Below are positions 47,901 through 58,308 of a stretch of 64,000 bases of DNA, piece by piece. Made by a program: the position numbers and the translations under genes. Every line of letters begins with the position of its first letter. Position 1 is the stretch's first letter. The stretch comes from Blattamonas nauphoetae (Eukaryota; Preaxostyla; Oxymonadida): positions 434,001 through 498,000 of the forward strand of contig JARBJD010000009.1 of the NCBI GenBank assembly GCA_033064195.1. Direction: 5' to 3'. The notes beneath the pieces are model-generated. The model worked only from the letters and a program-made list of their open reading frames with translations, was not told where the DNA came from and made no database searches.

Positions 47901-50900
47901 TCTCGAAGTCTGTGTTTGTGATTCTGACAGAGTTTGTGGAGTCAATCGTTGCTGTCAGAACACTTCCTGACCTCTCGCTGCGAGAGATTTCGGAGAACGC
48001 ACATTCATCCATCTCGACCCATCCTGACGTTTCCATCAAAGAATGTGACGACAGATTCACACCAGAGAAGGCAACTCCTTTCAACGAGAGCAGTCCAGCT
48101 GTGGTCAAGATCAGAGACGAGGCAAAGTCAACAGAACCTCCATCCAACACAACTGACTCCAGCGAAAGAGAGCCAGCAGCTGTCAGAGAGAGAAGTGAAG
48201 ACGGCATGGAAGGCGATGTCGCGACGAGAGTGAGAGTGTGGAGGAACGCTGATCCTGTCGAGACGATCAGAAGGGAGAGAGGCTGAGCGCATCCCAAAGT
48301 GTGAGTCTGTTCAGATCCAAACAGCTCGATTCGCTTTGCCAGCACTTCCAGAGTGTTCGGTTCGTTCGAGTTTGTTTCCAGCTCAATCAGACGAAGAGCA
48401 GACTTCCCATTCGTCTCATTTTGGATGCACAGCGACAGACTCTTCACAGCAGACGAGCAGGCAGACGACGAGAATTGACATTGCGAGTCATCAAACGAAA
48501 CAGCATTCACACTCAAAATCGAAAAAGGAAGAAGATCGTTCATGGCTTCTGAGCCAATCACCAAATGGTTCAGATCACTGTCGGAGAAACTTCCAGCAAA
48601 CGTGCCTCGGTTCAGAACATCCTTCCAAAGAATCGACGCATGGACATCTTTGGATGTCGAGCCAGCATTCCCTTCGAAATGGCAGTTCTTCAGCGAGATG
48701 GTTCCAGCACTCCCAATCAAAGACATCACTCCAGAAGGACCATTTGCTGATGAACAATGGTGGAAGGAGCAGAAGGCGAGCGAGGCAGTGGGACTGTCGG
48801 TCCCATCCACTTCAAGAATCGTCGCACGTGAAGTCGAGGAGAAGAACTCGAAAATGTGAGGAGAAGATGCAGTGCCAGTGACAGTGAGGGAACCAGACGA
48901 GACTGCAAAGAGAGGAGAGGCAAGGGGTGTGGGAGATTGAGCCGTTCCTGTGTGTGAGATCGTCAGGGTTTGTTCGATTGTCAAGATCCCTCCATTCACA
49001 ACGAATGGCGAGAGAGTCAGTGTCGATGGCAGTTCAAGATCGAACGAGCTCAGTGTCAGCTGTCCTTCCGAAACTGTAAGTTGTCCAGCAGCAGAGAACG
49101 ACAGTGTTTCACCTCCACTCGATTCAATCCTGATTGTTCTCGCCTTTGTCACAAGTTCTGTTGCGAGTGTCAGATTCGAATCGATCACAAGTTTGGATTC
49201 AGAGTCCGACGATTTCAACCTTTCGTGTCCAACCACAAGCGATTGGCACGGAAGAGTCTCTTTCCCACATCCAGTGTGATCCCAGAAGTCTCCTGAGACA
49301 TGAACTGGCCCACCTGCGTGTGCGAATGCAAAATACGAAAGAGGACCAGTCTTTTCGGGGCGGGATGGATCGATTCCCCACATTTCCTGCATTTTGTCTG
49401 CAGTCAGCTCATTCACCTCTCCAAACGATCCTGAAAATGAGGATTCTGTCACCACTCGATCCAAATCGCGTCCTCGAAGAACGATCTCTTTGTGCGAGGA
49501 AGGAGGTGTTTGAGAGATCGAAACTGTCTTCATCACAACATCTCCTGAACTGAACGAATCTCTCTCAATGAAGATTTGTCTTCCATCTGATGAGGATCCA
49601 CTGTTGCAGTCAACAATCTCCACAGATTGGAGATCAACTGATCCACTCGACGTGCAGAGAACAATCCCTCCAACTCCACCATTCGAGATCGATGTGAACG
49701 TCGCTGACGAGACGGAAAGAGACGACGAGCCTGAAACAACGAAGAGGGAAATTGAGCGGGGATCTGAGTTGGACGTCGACGAAGAGCCAACGAAATCAAC
49801 TGACGAGACTGAAAGAAGACCAGAGCTCAGATCAAAATGGCCGTTCTCTTCGATGGTGATCTTCTTCTTGTTGAGTTGGGATTTGATTGTCTGTGTTGCG
49901 AATTGTGGAGAGAGCGAAGATGAGAGAGTCGTGTCGCTGAGGAGAGTGAGGGAGGATCCTGTCGTTTTCAGCGATGAGAAGCCATGTTTCAGCGAAGAAC
50001 ACGGGAGAACGTCTTTCCCGCACAGTGGGTGATCTCCTCCTTCATTGTTCACAAACAGTGATGATTCTGATGTTGTGTGACTGAAGAAATAATACAAAAG
50101 ACTTTCTGGTTCTCTCGACGATTCCGATCCACAAATCCAATTTCGTTCTGTCTCATTGAAGATGTGGTCGGGGGAGAGTTCATTTTTCAACTTTTGGAAT
50201 GATTCCTCTTTCGCTGTGTCTGTCAGATTTGATGAGCAGACAAACACCAGCGACCCTTTCCCATTTGAAGAGATGGATGAGAAAAGTGTGCCTGTATTCG
50301 TTGTGAACGAGGCGCCGAGCGACAGGTGGATCAGAGTTCCAAGAGATGCATCAGAAAAGACAAGATTCGTGAACGACGAGTCGGTCAGCGTCAAAATACC
50401 TCTTTCTTGAACAGAAATGAGTGTTGTTGTCGATCCCAAAGTCACTGATGAAGACGAACCAACTTGGACGGCCGAAAGAGACAAAGTGCCTTCTGCAACA
50501 CTGAACAGAGTGGGCGAGGAGCACGTGGGAGCAAGAGCAACAACAAGAGAGGAGAGAGTGAATGCTTCTGAAGGGAGACTGATCGAAAACGAGCCAGCTT
50601 CGGAGATTGTGACAGTTTGGCGGTTTGTCGATGATTGGAGGGTGAGAGGGGCTGAGGGTGTGAAGGGGGTTGTGTGAGAGACTGACGAATGGGCGGTGAT
50701 GATCGATCGCGAATGAGAGAGGGCGGAGGAGAACGATGAAGAGAGTGTCGAGCAGCGAAGACGATTTGATCCACAGTTTCGATGTTCTGTTGCTTCGCTG
50801 TTGTCTCCATCAACCACAATTTCATCAGTCGGAGAGAGAAGAAAGAAGAGAAGCGAAACCTCAAACCACTTGTTGTCTTCTGAGAGATTGGTTTCTTGAC

Positions 50901-53900
50901 CGACCAGCGCTGTCAGCAACGTTGTCTCGTCAAAATGGCTTGTCCAGTCGGAAGGGTTGATCGATGAGCTCAAGTTCGAACTGCGAACCAGAAAGAACTC
51001 AGCTCCAGAATCCGAGCGAGAGCAATTCGAGAACGAGATTCCATTCATCGAAGAAAACGATTCAGATTCAACCACAATCAGAGCGGAGCCTTTGGAGCGA
51101 AGATTGGAGAGCGTGAGAGTCGAGAAGGAAGGTGTTGTGAGTGTTCTGACATCGATGACTCCACATCCAAACTGGCCCACAATCTCTGATGGCGAAGTGC
51201 CGAGTTGTGTGTTCTCGATCAGAACTGAGATTTTTCTTGTTCGGATGAGAGGAAAGGTACGCTCCAGAGAATCGGAGCAGAGAATCGAGATGTTTCTCAG
51301 CGTGAGCGACACAGCATTGTCCTGTCCGTCGAACAAGCCATGCGATGACGGCACAACAAAATCGATGTTGGTCACGTTCAGCTTTCCATCCTTCATCACA
51401 CGGAACAAGAAATCCACTGTCGATTCACTGGCAATTCTTACAGTCGAGCGCAGAATTGCGGCATCTGCTGGTTTGGGCGATGTTGTCCCCAGAACTGTGA
51501 TGTCCTGCTCCATCACCTCCACTTTTGTCTCGTTGTATGTCATGTTCCACAGAAACGAGATCGTCTGGGGAATCGGTGTTCCATCCTTGAACTTCTGCTT
51601 CATCAGACCAATTCCGAATCCGAGCGTCGCACAATACGACGAACTCCATTTGCAGTTGTCTCCATCCACCCCGCTCATCGAGTTTGTGTGCGGCTGATAA
51701 ACCGACCCGTTCACGGAAATCGTGGGAAGCGAGATCAAGAGCTGAATCTTTTCCCAGTCCTCTTCTTCCCTCCCCTCAATCACAACTCGATATTCGTTGC
51801 TGAACGAGTTTCCTCCAAACGGCTTGATGTCTTTGATCCCAATTCCTGAAAAGACCGATTCCGCGACAAACACATCTGTCCCATTCTCGGCTTTGTTGTC
51901 TGTGAATCGTGCTGCCTTGTTCGATGCTGGGCTGAAGATGATCGGTTGAGCGATCGATGTCGTTCCTTCAACAAAAATCGCTCCTCCCTTTCCTTTCTCG
52001 TCTCCGATTCCGCCATCTCCAATCGCTTTGCAATCTGAAAACGTCGTTGCGTAAGCCGACGTCGACTCGTGAGCGAATGAGATTGTGTTGTTGCCCGACA
52101 GTGCCACCGCGAATGCTCCTCCATTCGTCGCTGTGCAATTCGTGAACGATGACAACGTGCTTTTGATCGATGTTCCGACAGCAGAGAGAAAAGCCCCGTT
52201 TGAAGTCGAGAACAGATTCGAGAAATGTGATGTTGAGATTATCACAGATCCTCCTGTGCAGGAGATGAACGAACAACCCGTCATCTGCACAGGATAAGCC
52301 CATGTCATCAGCGCGAATTGGAGAGTTCCTGAGGATCGGAAGAACGGGATATCCAATTCCAGATCTGAGAAACTGATTCTGAAGAAGTGTAAACCCAAGT
52401 GTGCAGTCGGGGACAAAACGACAAACGGAGTGTGAATGATGCGATAATCGAAAGTGAGTGTAGTTTTGTCGAGAGTAATGAATGCGGTATCAACGACAGT
52501 GAGCAATGGCTTCGATTGCTGAATGGATGTGATGCCATGACTGACGAGTTTGAGAGTGATGGTGCTTGCGATGGTTGGATCCAATTGTTTTGACAAGTAA
52601 CTTCCGATCATTTCCGTGGTTGCTCCAGGGACAGTGATGTTTTCAATCAGAGTCTTGAGTTCTGGGAATTGTGAGGCTGGAACTGCCATTGCAAATCGAG
52701 CGTTGACAGGATGTGAATATCCAAAATTGGTGAAGTAGAGTTTGGGATATGGAAGGACCTCTTTTTCTGTACCGTTCAGAATGTGCGGTTGGGGACTCCG
52801 AGAACGAGTGTTTGCATCGATGGTGAGTTTCTTGAGAGTTGATGGAGAGAAAGCAAGATCGTTCCCAACAGAACCAAGTGAAGAGTGTGCTGAACAGTTT
52901 GAGAAAATGACATTGGTCACTGAAACAGTTCCCTGTTCATTTACTCCTTCGAAATCGAGGCAACCAGAACGGCCAGACGACCAACAATCTCCAAAATCAC
53001 AAAAAGTGAAACTAATTGTCCCATTCGAGATTGAATCAACACAACTCGAACCAGACCCACTCTTCCGCTCAACAACCATGAACCACGTTGTCTCGAAGGA
53101 AACTGAAGCTGTCCCAGAAATCGAAATCGCGGGTGTCGACGAAAAGACGAGTGCGTTGAAGATACACTTCGAGTAGACGGCAGTTCCTGCCTCAAGCGAG
53201 AACAACGATGCGTGGTGCTCATTGAGGCACTCGACTGTGAAGTGAGAGAGGCGGAGTGACGATGGAGACATCATCTTAATCAGAGTCACTGAGTTGGAGG
53301 ACGGTTTGAGGGACAGTCCTGACAGCGTGAAGTTCGCATTCTGATTCAGCGTGAAGCCGCCTGTTGTGAGCACTGAAAAGGCGGACGAGTTTGTCAGCCA
53401 GCCCTTTCCGACAATTCCGACTGAGCCACTCACTTCGCGATCTCCGTCTGGATGCGTTCCAATTCCAAGATTGATCAGAGAGAAGCCAGTTGGTGACGAT
53501 TTCAGCACGGCTGATGAGATGGTTGTGCACGGGAGATCCTTTGTGCAGTCTGGTCCAGAATTATCGGGTGAGACTTCCACAAAAAGAACAGCTTCGGCAG
53601 GCGGAGATCGATTCCCTGTGTCTGGATGAGGGAAGAGAATCTCTTGTTGGGGATGGGGTCCGTTTGAAGTCCCTGAGTTGTAATATCCGATTTTTGGGAG
53701 TTCTGACGTCGATGTGCAGCCGACAATTGTGTTGGTTGTCATTGACGTATATCCATATCCTGAGCTATGAACATCATTTCCCCGATGGTGGGTGAGACTG
53801 TTGTTCTGAGAGTTGTACTCAGTGGCCTGATTAGCTTCGAAATGACAGTCTTCCATCATGAGATAATTCGCCACCCAATACATGAAGATGGCACCTCCTC

Positions 53901-56870
53901 TGGTTGCTTTATTATTTCGAAAGATGCAGCGATGAAAGTTGTGGACTGCCAGATATGTTACAATAACACCTCCAGTAGTTCCTGCAGTGTTGGATGAGAA
54001 GAGAGAATCAAAGAGATGGAGAATTGAATCAGCAGCCAAGTACGAAATGACAGCCCCACTCTCGTTCGTGCTCTGTTTCTCGAAGATGCAGTTCGCAGTT
54101 TGGATGAATGGTGCAGAATCAATGCAGAGGAGGAGACGAGCATTGGTGTGATCAGCAGAAGACGAGAAGTTCGATGAAGCGAAGGTGTGGTGGACAGAAT
54201 AACGAGTTTCAATTTGGTTGTATTTTGTGTCTTTGTTGTCTGTTCGACTGTAAAGTGTTGAGCATTGATCCACGAGGAGATGTGGGAGTGTTGTCCGAGC
54301 AGCATGCATGTCCAGAAAGTACATTTGGTTTGAAGTGACAGTGGCAGAGAATTTGCAGTTCAAGAGTGAAAGAGAGCCAGAGAAATTGCCGAAATACAAC
54401 ATTCTGAAGTGTTGTGTTGATTCGGTTGCAGTGAATGAACAATTTGAGAAGATATAGTTTTCAATTTTGTTCACAAATGCTTTTTGTTGGTCAGAAGATG
54501 GAAAGCTCCAGTTTTGATCTTCTTCTGTGATTGTCCCTTCCTCGTTCACTTCAGGCTTGGTGTTCACACATTCAGAGATCGACGAATTCGTGCAGACGAA
54601 GGAGAGGTGTGTCCCAAGTGGAGAGGACACAGTTCCAAACAAGCCGTTCTCCACACTTCGCAGGTTGTTTCCGCACAATCTCTCTGAAAGTGAAGATGGG
54701 ACTGGCGAGAAACGGCGAGGAATGGGAGACGTCATGTTCGAGAAAGAACATTCTGAGATCGTCGATGTGAGTGACAGTGGGGGAGAATTCGGAGAGAAGC
54801 ACAAAGCCAACCCAGAATTCGTCAGAAGATCGAGGCAAAACAATGCAGATGACGAGAGATGGACTCCAATGTGGGGTTGATGGAAGGATGATGCCGAGAG
54901 TTCCGAAAGTGCACCAATCATCATTTCTCTGTTTGTGAGAACGATCCGATCAAGCAGAAGGCATGATTCCGAGATGGAAGAGTGTGGCGATTCAGATGGA
55001 CTCATGAGGAAAGGAGAGCTGCCTGAGTCCAGATGAAATGAACAATTGGACGCAGAAACTGAAGAGTCTGTCAGAATCGCACATCTTGGAGCTTGATTCA
55101 CATTCTCCTCCACATTTTCTAAATTGAGAAATAATCGGTGGAGGGACACTGTGCTGTTTTCCATCTTGAACAAGGTCAATGTGTTGTCGAGCTCGGGTTG
55201 ATTGTCCATCTTGTGAGATTCTCTTGGAGATGCACTGTCTGTTGGTCGATAAATAATCTGCGTGGTTTCTGAAGAGCCGCATAGTGTCAGTTGTCTCGAA
55301 CGGAAAACAATCCTGTTGGCAGAAAACTGACCATTCCCAAGTGTGAACTCATGGTCATTGACACGGTCAGGAGAATGTTCATTGACATCAAAGCGGAGTT
55401 GGTCTCTCAAATCAAAAACAGAATTCGTTGTTGTTTCCGGTGAACAGAACAAGATGGCGGAAACAATCAGCCAGATGGAAATGCGACCTCCTCCACGGAC
55501 AAGACATGGAAAAATCATCCCCATCCGAGAGAAAAAACTAAAATGGGGCAATCAATCGTTGTCAACCTTTTTGATCAACGAATAATACCTCCGAGATTGT
55601 TAAAAAAGGAGAACATTTACAATCTCATTTATTGTTCACAAATTACCAAACAAGCTGCGAATGAATGAGAATCGAACAATTTCGAGTGAATGTCGGAGTG
55701 TTGGACAAGTACAACTCATCATTGGATTTTCCAGGACTGGAGAAACAAAAGTAGTGGGAAAAGTGTGGAGATTTGATTTCAAGCTTATCTGTGTTTGTGT
55801 TCTTTCACGATTCCAATTTGAGTGAAATAGTTTTCTCTTTAAATCTTTCAGTGACGTCTTTCTGAGCAGAAATCAGCTTCCTCTGAATCCTCACCGAATA
55901 TCACCTCGAAAGGACAACAATACCGAACAATCACCAGCTTATGATTGCATTATTCAGTCTCAAACCAAAACTGTCCGATTCGCCCTCAGTGTTGGAATGG
56001 AACTTCCAAACTGACAAAATCTTCAGCAACACGCTTGTGTGGATCATCAACCGTTCTGAAAAAGAAATGAAAACTACAAACAACACCAATATTCATTCAC
56101 CTTTGCAAAAATCTGCCGAACACTTTCATGGAACAGTCACATCGGACTGATTCTAGATTCAAGCCCTCGAACAACGATATTATCAAAATAATAAGAAATC
56201 AGCTGAGAATCGAGACAATGGAGACTCAAAATGGGCAATCATGATTTGACCACAACTTCACAACTGACATCTTTGACGTCCCATGTCATCTCAATTTCGG
56301 TGAAACAGTTCCTTCAACTCAGTTTCAACCAATTTTCCATACTCTTCAGGAGCATGGTCGTGTGTTGTGTGCATTTTTGTTGGTACAGAACATTCCCCGC
56401 TTCACTTCTCGCATTTCTCAAAAATCTAATGCCAATGACGAACTGTCGTGCTTGGAAGAGCTTGTTGTGGTCTTTTAACATCAGTTCGTGTCTAAACCGA
56501 TCAGACACTGTCATGTGCCACTTTCGTGACAGATCTTCTCCCACTTCTGCCATTTGAATCTCATTTCAGTTGGATCTCAATCCACACGTCAGTGAGGAAT
56601 CGAGGCCTCAGACACACAGGAAGGTGAAAGAACAATCAAACACAAACAATGACGACGAGATCTCCTTCACCAATCTCGCCATTGACGGAACAGACGAAGA
56701 AAAGAGCAGGATGGCATTCTGTGGACAAAACCGAAATAGATGCGAGACTGCTCGCGAATGCCAGAGACATCGCTGGTGTCTTCACGCATGATCACCGCTC
56801 CATCAGCTGCTCGAGTCAACTGGGAAAGACACAAATGAAAATCTCTGGCCCTCAGCGAGTCTGGTTGGAA
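44981..56870 (-). repeat. right arm of the 11.9 kb inverted duplication
   Basis: This is the reverse-complement partner of about 3440-15322. It carries the intact receptor gene and its flanks. The inner end is abrupt and abuts the 159-base direct repeat; the outer end fades near 56870, just before the SPRY-like gene at 57164-58190. Because the arms face each other, recombination between them would invert the 29.7 kb that hold the charged-protein, IST1, SPRY-like, dynein, dehydrogenase and papain-fold genes. Confidence 0.93.
45427..55524 (-). CDS. giant transmembrane beta-helix receptor with pseudokinase tail, copy B (intact)
   Basis: One uninterrupted frame of 3,365 codons from ATG 55524 to TGA at 45427. 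An N-terminal signal peptide (SIWLIVSAILFC) is followed by a Ser/Thr-rich ectodomain with many N-glycosylation sequons, short beta-helix rungs and Pmp-like GGAI/FxxN repeats (RNNKATRGGAIF). Seven cysteine-pair modules of the type CGx(4)PCxSL start successive blocks of about 250-290 residues. A membrane span at about 3044-3068 is followed by RRGKR (stop-transfer) and a tail of about 297 residues. The tail resembles a kinase: ILFDSNGTMYL (catalytic-loop position without HRD and with Trp for Asn), WEAPEV (APE), FSLGLIIWEI, and NPKERPTLSEL. No Gly-rich loop, VAIK Lys, HRD Asp or DFG was seen, so it is a pseudokinase. A cell-surface receptor or adhesin is inferred; parallel beta-helix Pmp-like surface proteins are known in trichomonads. 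Confidence 0.9.
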   Translation of the reverse strand: MGMIFPCLVRGGGRISIWLIVSAILFCSPETTTNSVFDLRDQLRFDVNEHSPDRVNDHEFTLGNGQFSANRIVFRSRQLTLCGSSETTQIIYRPTDSASPRESHKMDNQPELDNTLTLFKMENSTVSLHRLFLNLENVEENVNQAPRCAILTDSSVSASNCSFHLDSGSSPFLMSPSESPHSSISESCLLLDRIVLTNREMMIGALSELSASSFHQPHIGVHLSSSALFCLDLLTNSGLALCFSPNSPPLSLTSTISECSFSNMTSPIPRRFSPVPSSLSERLCGNNLRSVENGLFGTVSSPLGTHLSFVCTNSSISECVNTKPEVNEEGTITEEDQNWSFPSSDQQKAFVNKIENYIFSNCSFTATESTQHFRMLYFGNFSGSLSLLNCKFSATVTSNQMYFLDMHAARTTLPHLLVDQCSTLYSRTDNKDTKYNQIETRYSVHHTFASSNFSSSADHTNARLLLCIDSAPFIQTANCIFEKQSTNESGAVISYLAADSILHLFDSLFSSNTAGTTGGVIVTYLAVHNFHRCIFRNNKATRGGAIFMYWVANYLMMEDCHFEANQATEYNSQNNSLTHHRGNDVHSSGYGYTSMTTNTIVGCTSTSELPKIGYYNSGTSNGPHPQQEILFPHPDTGNRSPPAEAVLFVEVSPDNSGPDCTKDLPCTTISSAVLKSSPTGFSLINLGIGTHPDGDREVSGSVGIVGKGWLTNSSAFSVLTTGGFTLNQNANFTLSGLSLKPSSNSVTLIKMMSPSSLRLSHFTVECLNEHHASLFSLEAGTAVYSKCIFNALVFSSTPAISISGTASVSFETTWFMVVERKSGSGSSCVDSISNGTISFTFCDFGDCWSSGRSGCLDFEGVNEQGTVSVTNVIFSNCSAHSSLGSVGNDLAFSPSTLKKLTIDANTRSRSPQPHILNGTEKEVLPYPKLYFTNFGYSHPVNARFAMAVPASQFPELKTLIENITVPGATTEMIGSYLSKQLDPTIASTITLKLVSHGITSIQQSKPLLTVVDTAFITLDKTTLTFDYRIIHTPFVVLSPTAHLGLHFFRISFSDLELDIPFFRSSGTLQFALMTWAYPVQMTGCSFISCTGGSVIISTSHFSNLFSTSNGAFLSAVGTSIKSTLSSFTNCTATNGGAFAVALSGNNTISFAHESTSAYATTFSDCKAIGDGGIGDEKGKGGAIFVEGTTSIAQPIIFSPASNKAARFTDNKAENGTDVFVAESVFSGIGIKDIKPFGGNSFSNEYRVVIEGREEEDWEKIQLLISLPTISVNGSVYQPHTNSMSGVDGDNCKWSSSYCATLGFGIGLMKQKFKDGTPIPQTISFLWNMTYNETKVEVMEQDITVLGTTSPKPADAAILRSTVRIASESTVDFLFRVMKDGKLNVTNIDFVVPSSHGLFDGQDNAVSLTLRNISILCSDSLERTFPLIRTRKISVLIENTQLGTSPSEIVGQFGCGVIDVRTLTTPSFSTLTLSNLRSKGSALIVVESESFSSMNGISFSNCSRSDSGAEFFLVRSSNLSSSINPSDWTSHFDETTLLTALVGQETNLSEDNKWFEVSLLFFLLSPTDEIVVDGDNSEATEHRNCGSNRLRCSTLSSSFSSALSHSRSIITAHSSVSHTTPFTPSAPLTLQSSTNRQTVTISEAGSFSISLPSEAFTLSSLVVALAPTCSSPTLFSVAEGTLSLSAVQVGSSSSVTLGSTTTLISVQERGILTLTDSSFTNLVFSDASLGTLIHLSLGASFTTNTGTLFSSISSNGKGSLVFVCSSNLTDTAKEESFQKLKNELSPDHIFNETERNWICGSESSREPESLLYYFFSHTTSESSLFVNNEGGDHPLCGKDVLPCSSLKHGFSSLKTTGSSLTLLSDTTLSSSLSPQFATQTIKSQLNKKKITIEENGHFDLSSGLLSVSSVDFVGSSSTSNSDPRSISLFVVSGSSSLSVSSATFTSISNGGVGGIVLCTSSGSVDLQSVEIVDCNSGSSSDGRQIFIERDSFSSGDVVMKTVSISQTPPSSHKEIVLRGRDLDRVVTESSFSGSFGEVNELTADKMQEMWGIDPSRPEKTGPLSYFAFAHAGGPVHVSGDFWDHTGCGKETLPCQSLVVGHERLKSSDSESKLVIDSNLTLATELVTKARTIRIESSGGETLSFSAAGQLTVSEGQLTLSSFDLELPSTLTLSPFVVNGGILTIEQTLTISHTGTAQSPTPLASPLFAVSSGSLTVTGTASSPHIFEFFSSTSRATILEVDGTDSPTASLAFCSFHHCSSANGPSGVMSLIGSAGTISLKNCHFEGNAGSTSKDVHASILWKDVLNRGTFAGSFSDSDLNHLVIGSEAMNDLLPFSILSVNAVSFDDSQCQFSSSACSSAVKSLSLCIQNETNGKSALRLIELETNSNEPNTLEVLAKRIELFGSEQTHTLGCAQPLSLLIVSTGSAFLHTLTLVATSPSMPSSLLSLTAAGSLSLESVVLDGGSVDFASSLILTTAGLLSLKGVAFSGVNLSSHSLMETSGWVEMDECAFSEISRSERSGSVLTATIDSTNSVRITNTDFENCEGDEEPIWVLLSGENEATFSTSSWAGSFNLSSPHSGVLVRRGGEPTSSEFSPHSLLYELYPRKGSSIVVTSSPGFMDHPLCGSVEMACLSVKRGIELANERIVEVHGDGDVSDVLQMDGDVVTISGFKKHGRLRFVGQGRIVNNEFVEPDYLTIRDVSLDFSSSSLSDCAACLIEAGSMVVQDATVHSSTTVGFVLIEMKGETLKMERISLSAISFESTPFRFDHCLSVRLKDLNASSCSTTSILSATHVDSLSLDSCTFSGPPPLTRNGVPDEMCLWTTGFVQVESTNLSLRSTAFTSLSQGALFVNSSRVAIEGGIFHDNSPLSTKFPSLRHNLRCVGESEVTIGSLQGGDGSSTEWLWMDRSDNCSLKSNNSEIVSPFFVPTLNSSSSKVTLTKTKLSLALVGTLLIPCNLRLRMFEGAGTSDEKLSENKTLTISETQINETHLSVAFDLADVKLNPEYEWRSCVLFGDQDSETEWIRVKMSRPDERKALAAQAMKWVIPVIVGSAVLLCLIFVLIIVLIRRGKRDKVKKEGLLAQQELNVDDDTILKVESFGMETEQCNAVFEGDVMNVTNSGMTGQTKKEEETEGGGNDEYEIVEAVNVNDISVRTRVNKQDTLFNRLHKPQGQFVMNKLVLEQRLVSALRKIEVASPCAELLLKMSPHWILFDSNGTMYLQETEQALNCGTFFESAQAGREATTGHEGQRWEAPEVAQKKGEVDGGRAAVFSLGLIIWEIETEEVPFKEMDAQNAQRQLGSGGELSMEEVESENLGVMIQKCLSENPKERPTLSELSEFLEKGCVFEQDADPKLTRTQNINVAVVE

Positions 56871-57163
56871 AGGATGAAAGATGGACGAGAGCTGCTGGAC
56901 AGGTCGGCACGTCGACAAGGAACCGAAGATCATCTGTGGAATGCTGTTCACTCTTTGCTGACTTTCCTGAACCATCCACCTCACAAAGAATCCGTGAACA
57001 TAAACTTTCTTTTGAGATAAAATCAAAACCCATAGAATGATAATGAAGGGGAAAACGCGAAATATAGCGAAGCAGCTACAATCACCTCAACATCCGGCGA
57101 GGCGGAAGTCCCATCCAAAGTCACCCTAATCGTGCCAGCAAAGTAAACGTGAAACAGTCTCAC
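55525..57163. other. intergenic stretch, mostly right duplication arm
   Basis: The region between the receptor start and the SPRY-like gene has no supported gene. Up to about 56870 it mirrors 3440-4781, including short frames on both strands (for example 56231-56557 + and 56314-56553 -) that are not conserved in length between arms. The last 290 bases before 57163 are unique and presumably the 3' flank of the SPRY-like gene. No tRNA-like fold or known regulatory motif was recognised. Confidence 0.5.
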
Positions 57164-58190
57164 TCATAATTCTCGTCGTTCGTCTTTCTTTTCCCGCACG
57201 AGTTCCTCAAAACCAACCACAGAAAAGCTCCGTCCTCGACCGTGCAGGCCCACTGCAAATCTCACAATCGGCGGAATTGAATAAAGTGACGTTCCCTGCC
57301 TTTGTCCATCAATAAACAGATCCAACCGTCCCTTTTTCATGTTCAGCTCGACTGAGACTTGGCTTCCGCTTTCTGCGATGATGTTACGTGCTTCTACTTT
57401 GTGTTCTTGTTGGAAGTGAGTCGTATCGGATGGAATAAACACGACCGATCCTTGTTTGGGATAATACTTTCCAGTGGACAAAGTATGTCTGTGTTTATCA
57501 TCAATCACACCGATACCTGAAGATCCTGAGGAAGAAAAGCGCGACAAACTGAGTCCTCGATAATTCTCGCTTGTGATTGTCAATCTCCAGATCCCATCAT
57601 TGATTGAACGAGAATAACACGAATAGTATTCTGGTAGTGATGTGTTGAAGAATGTTCCAAAACTTTGGATTCCTTGATACGTACCGTTGAATACCTCTGC
57701 TGGATCTTTATTATCCCAATTTCCTTTGATGTGTGATGGAGTTTGGGGATGAATCAATGGTTCTTTCTGGTTGTTTAAGATGTATTCGATGCGATCAAGA
57801 GATTGTTTGGTTGAACACTGAATAAACAGGGAAGAAAGCGCCAGCGAGGTGACTACTGCCATAATCATCAAGAAACAGATCCAGCATGTCTTTGAAAGAA
57901 TAATATGTTGGCCAGTGTAAAGATAGGACTTAATGGGAAAATGTTGTGAGAGAAGTCGATATGTATCCATTTGCTGAGAACAGGGAATCAAGAAAGACGA
58001 TGTACAAACAGCTTCAGATGAATTGGGATTATTCGCTAATTGGGCTGCAATTTGCATAATCGATTGTTGAAGCGTCGGTTCCGTCCGGTTTGCTTGGTTT
58101 GTCTGGGATGTATCAGGATCTTCTGATGTTGGTGGCTAAAAGCAAGACATGATTGGGAAGGATTCTGCAGACGCGTACAATTGGATCCAT
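57164..58190 (-). CDS. membrane-anchored SPRY-like protein B
   Basis: The main frame runs from 58135 to TGA at 57164. A tiny first exon (58190-58179, ATG; donor GTACGC) joined over a 43-base intron with acceptor TTTTAG gives 327 residues. If this is wrong, the ATG at 58057 gives 297. A hydrophobic span (ICFLMIMAVVTSLALSSLF) lies about 85-105 residues in, indicating a type II membrane protein. The C-terminal half is SPRY/B30.2-like: GIWRLTITSENYRGL, GIGVID, VSVELNMKKGRLDLFIDGQ and VRFAVGLHG. It is a diverged paralogue of the protein at 20075-21405, sharing the WRLTITS and LNM-K-LxLFxDG cores and the same topology. The ligand is unknown. It lies directly outside the right arm of the duplication. 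Confidence 0.8.
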
Positions 58191-58308
58191 GGTCCGAAGC
58201 CGATCTCCCAACAATATTTGATTGGGTGAGATCAATTATGAAGAAACTTCGTTAGTTCATGACCGATTAGAAATTAATATGAAAGATGCAAGATGAAGAA
58301 AGATTATC

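Noticed and set aside
3440-56870. Inverted arms as terminal repeats of a giant transposon
   Set aside because: The arms contain host-like genes, no transposase, integrase or capsid gene is seen between them, and no target-site duplication was found at the ends.
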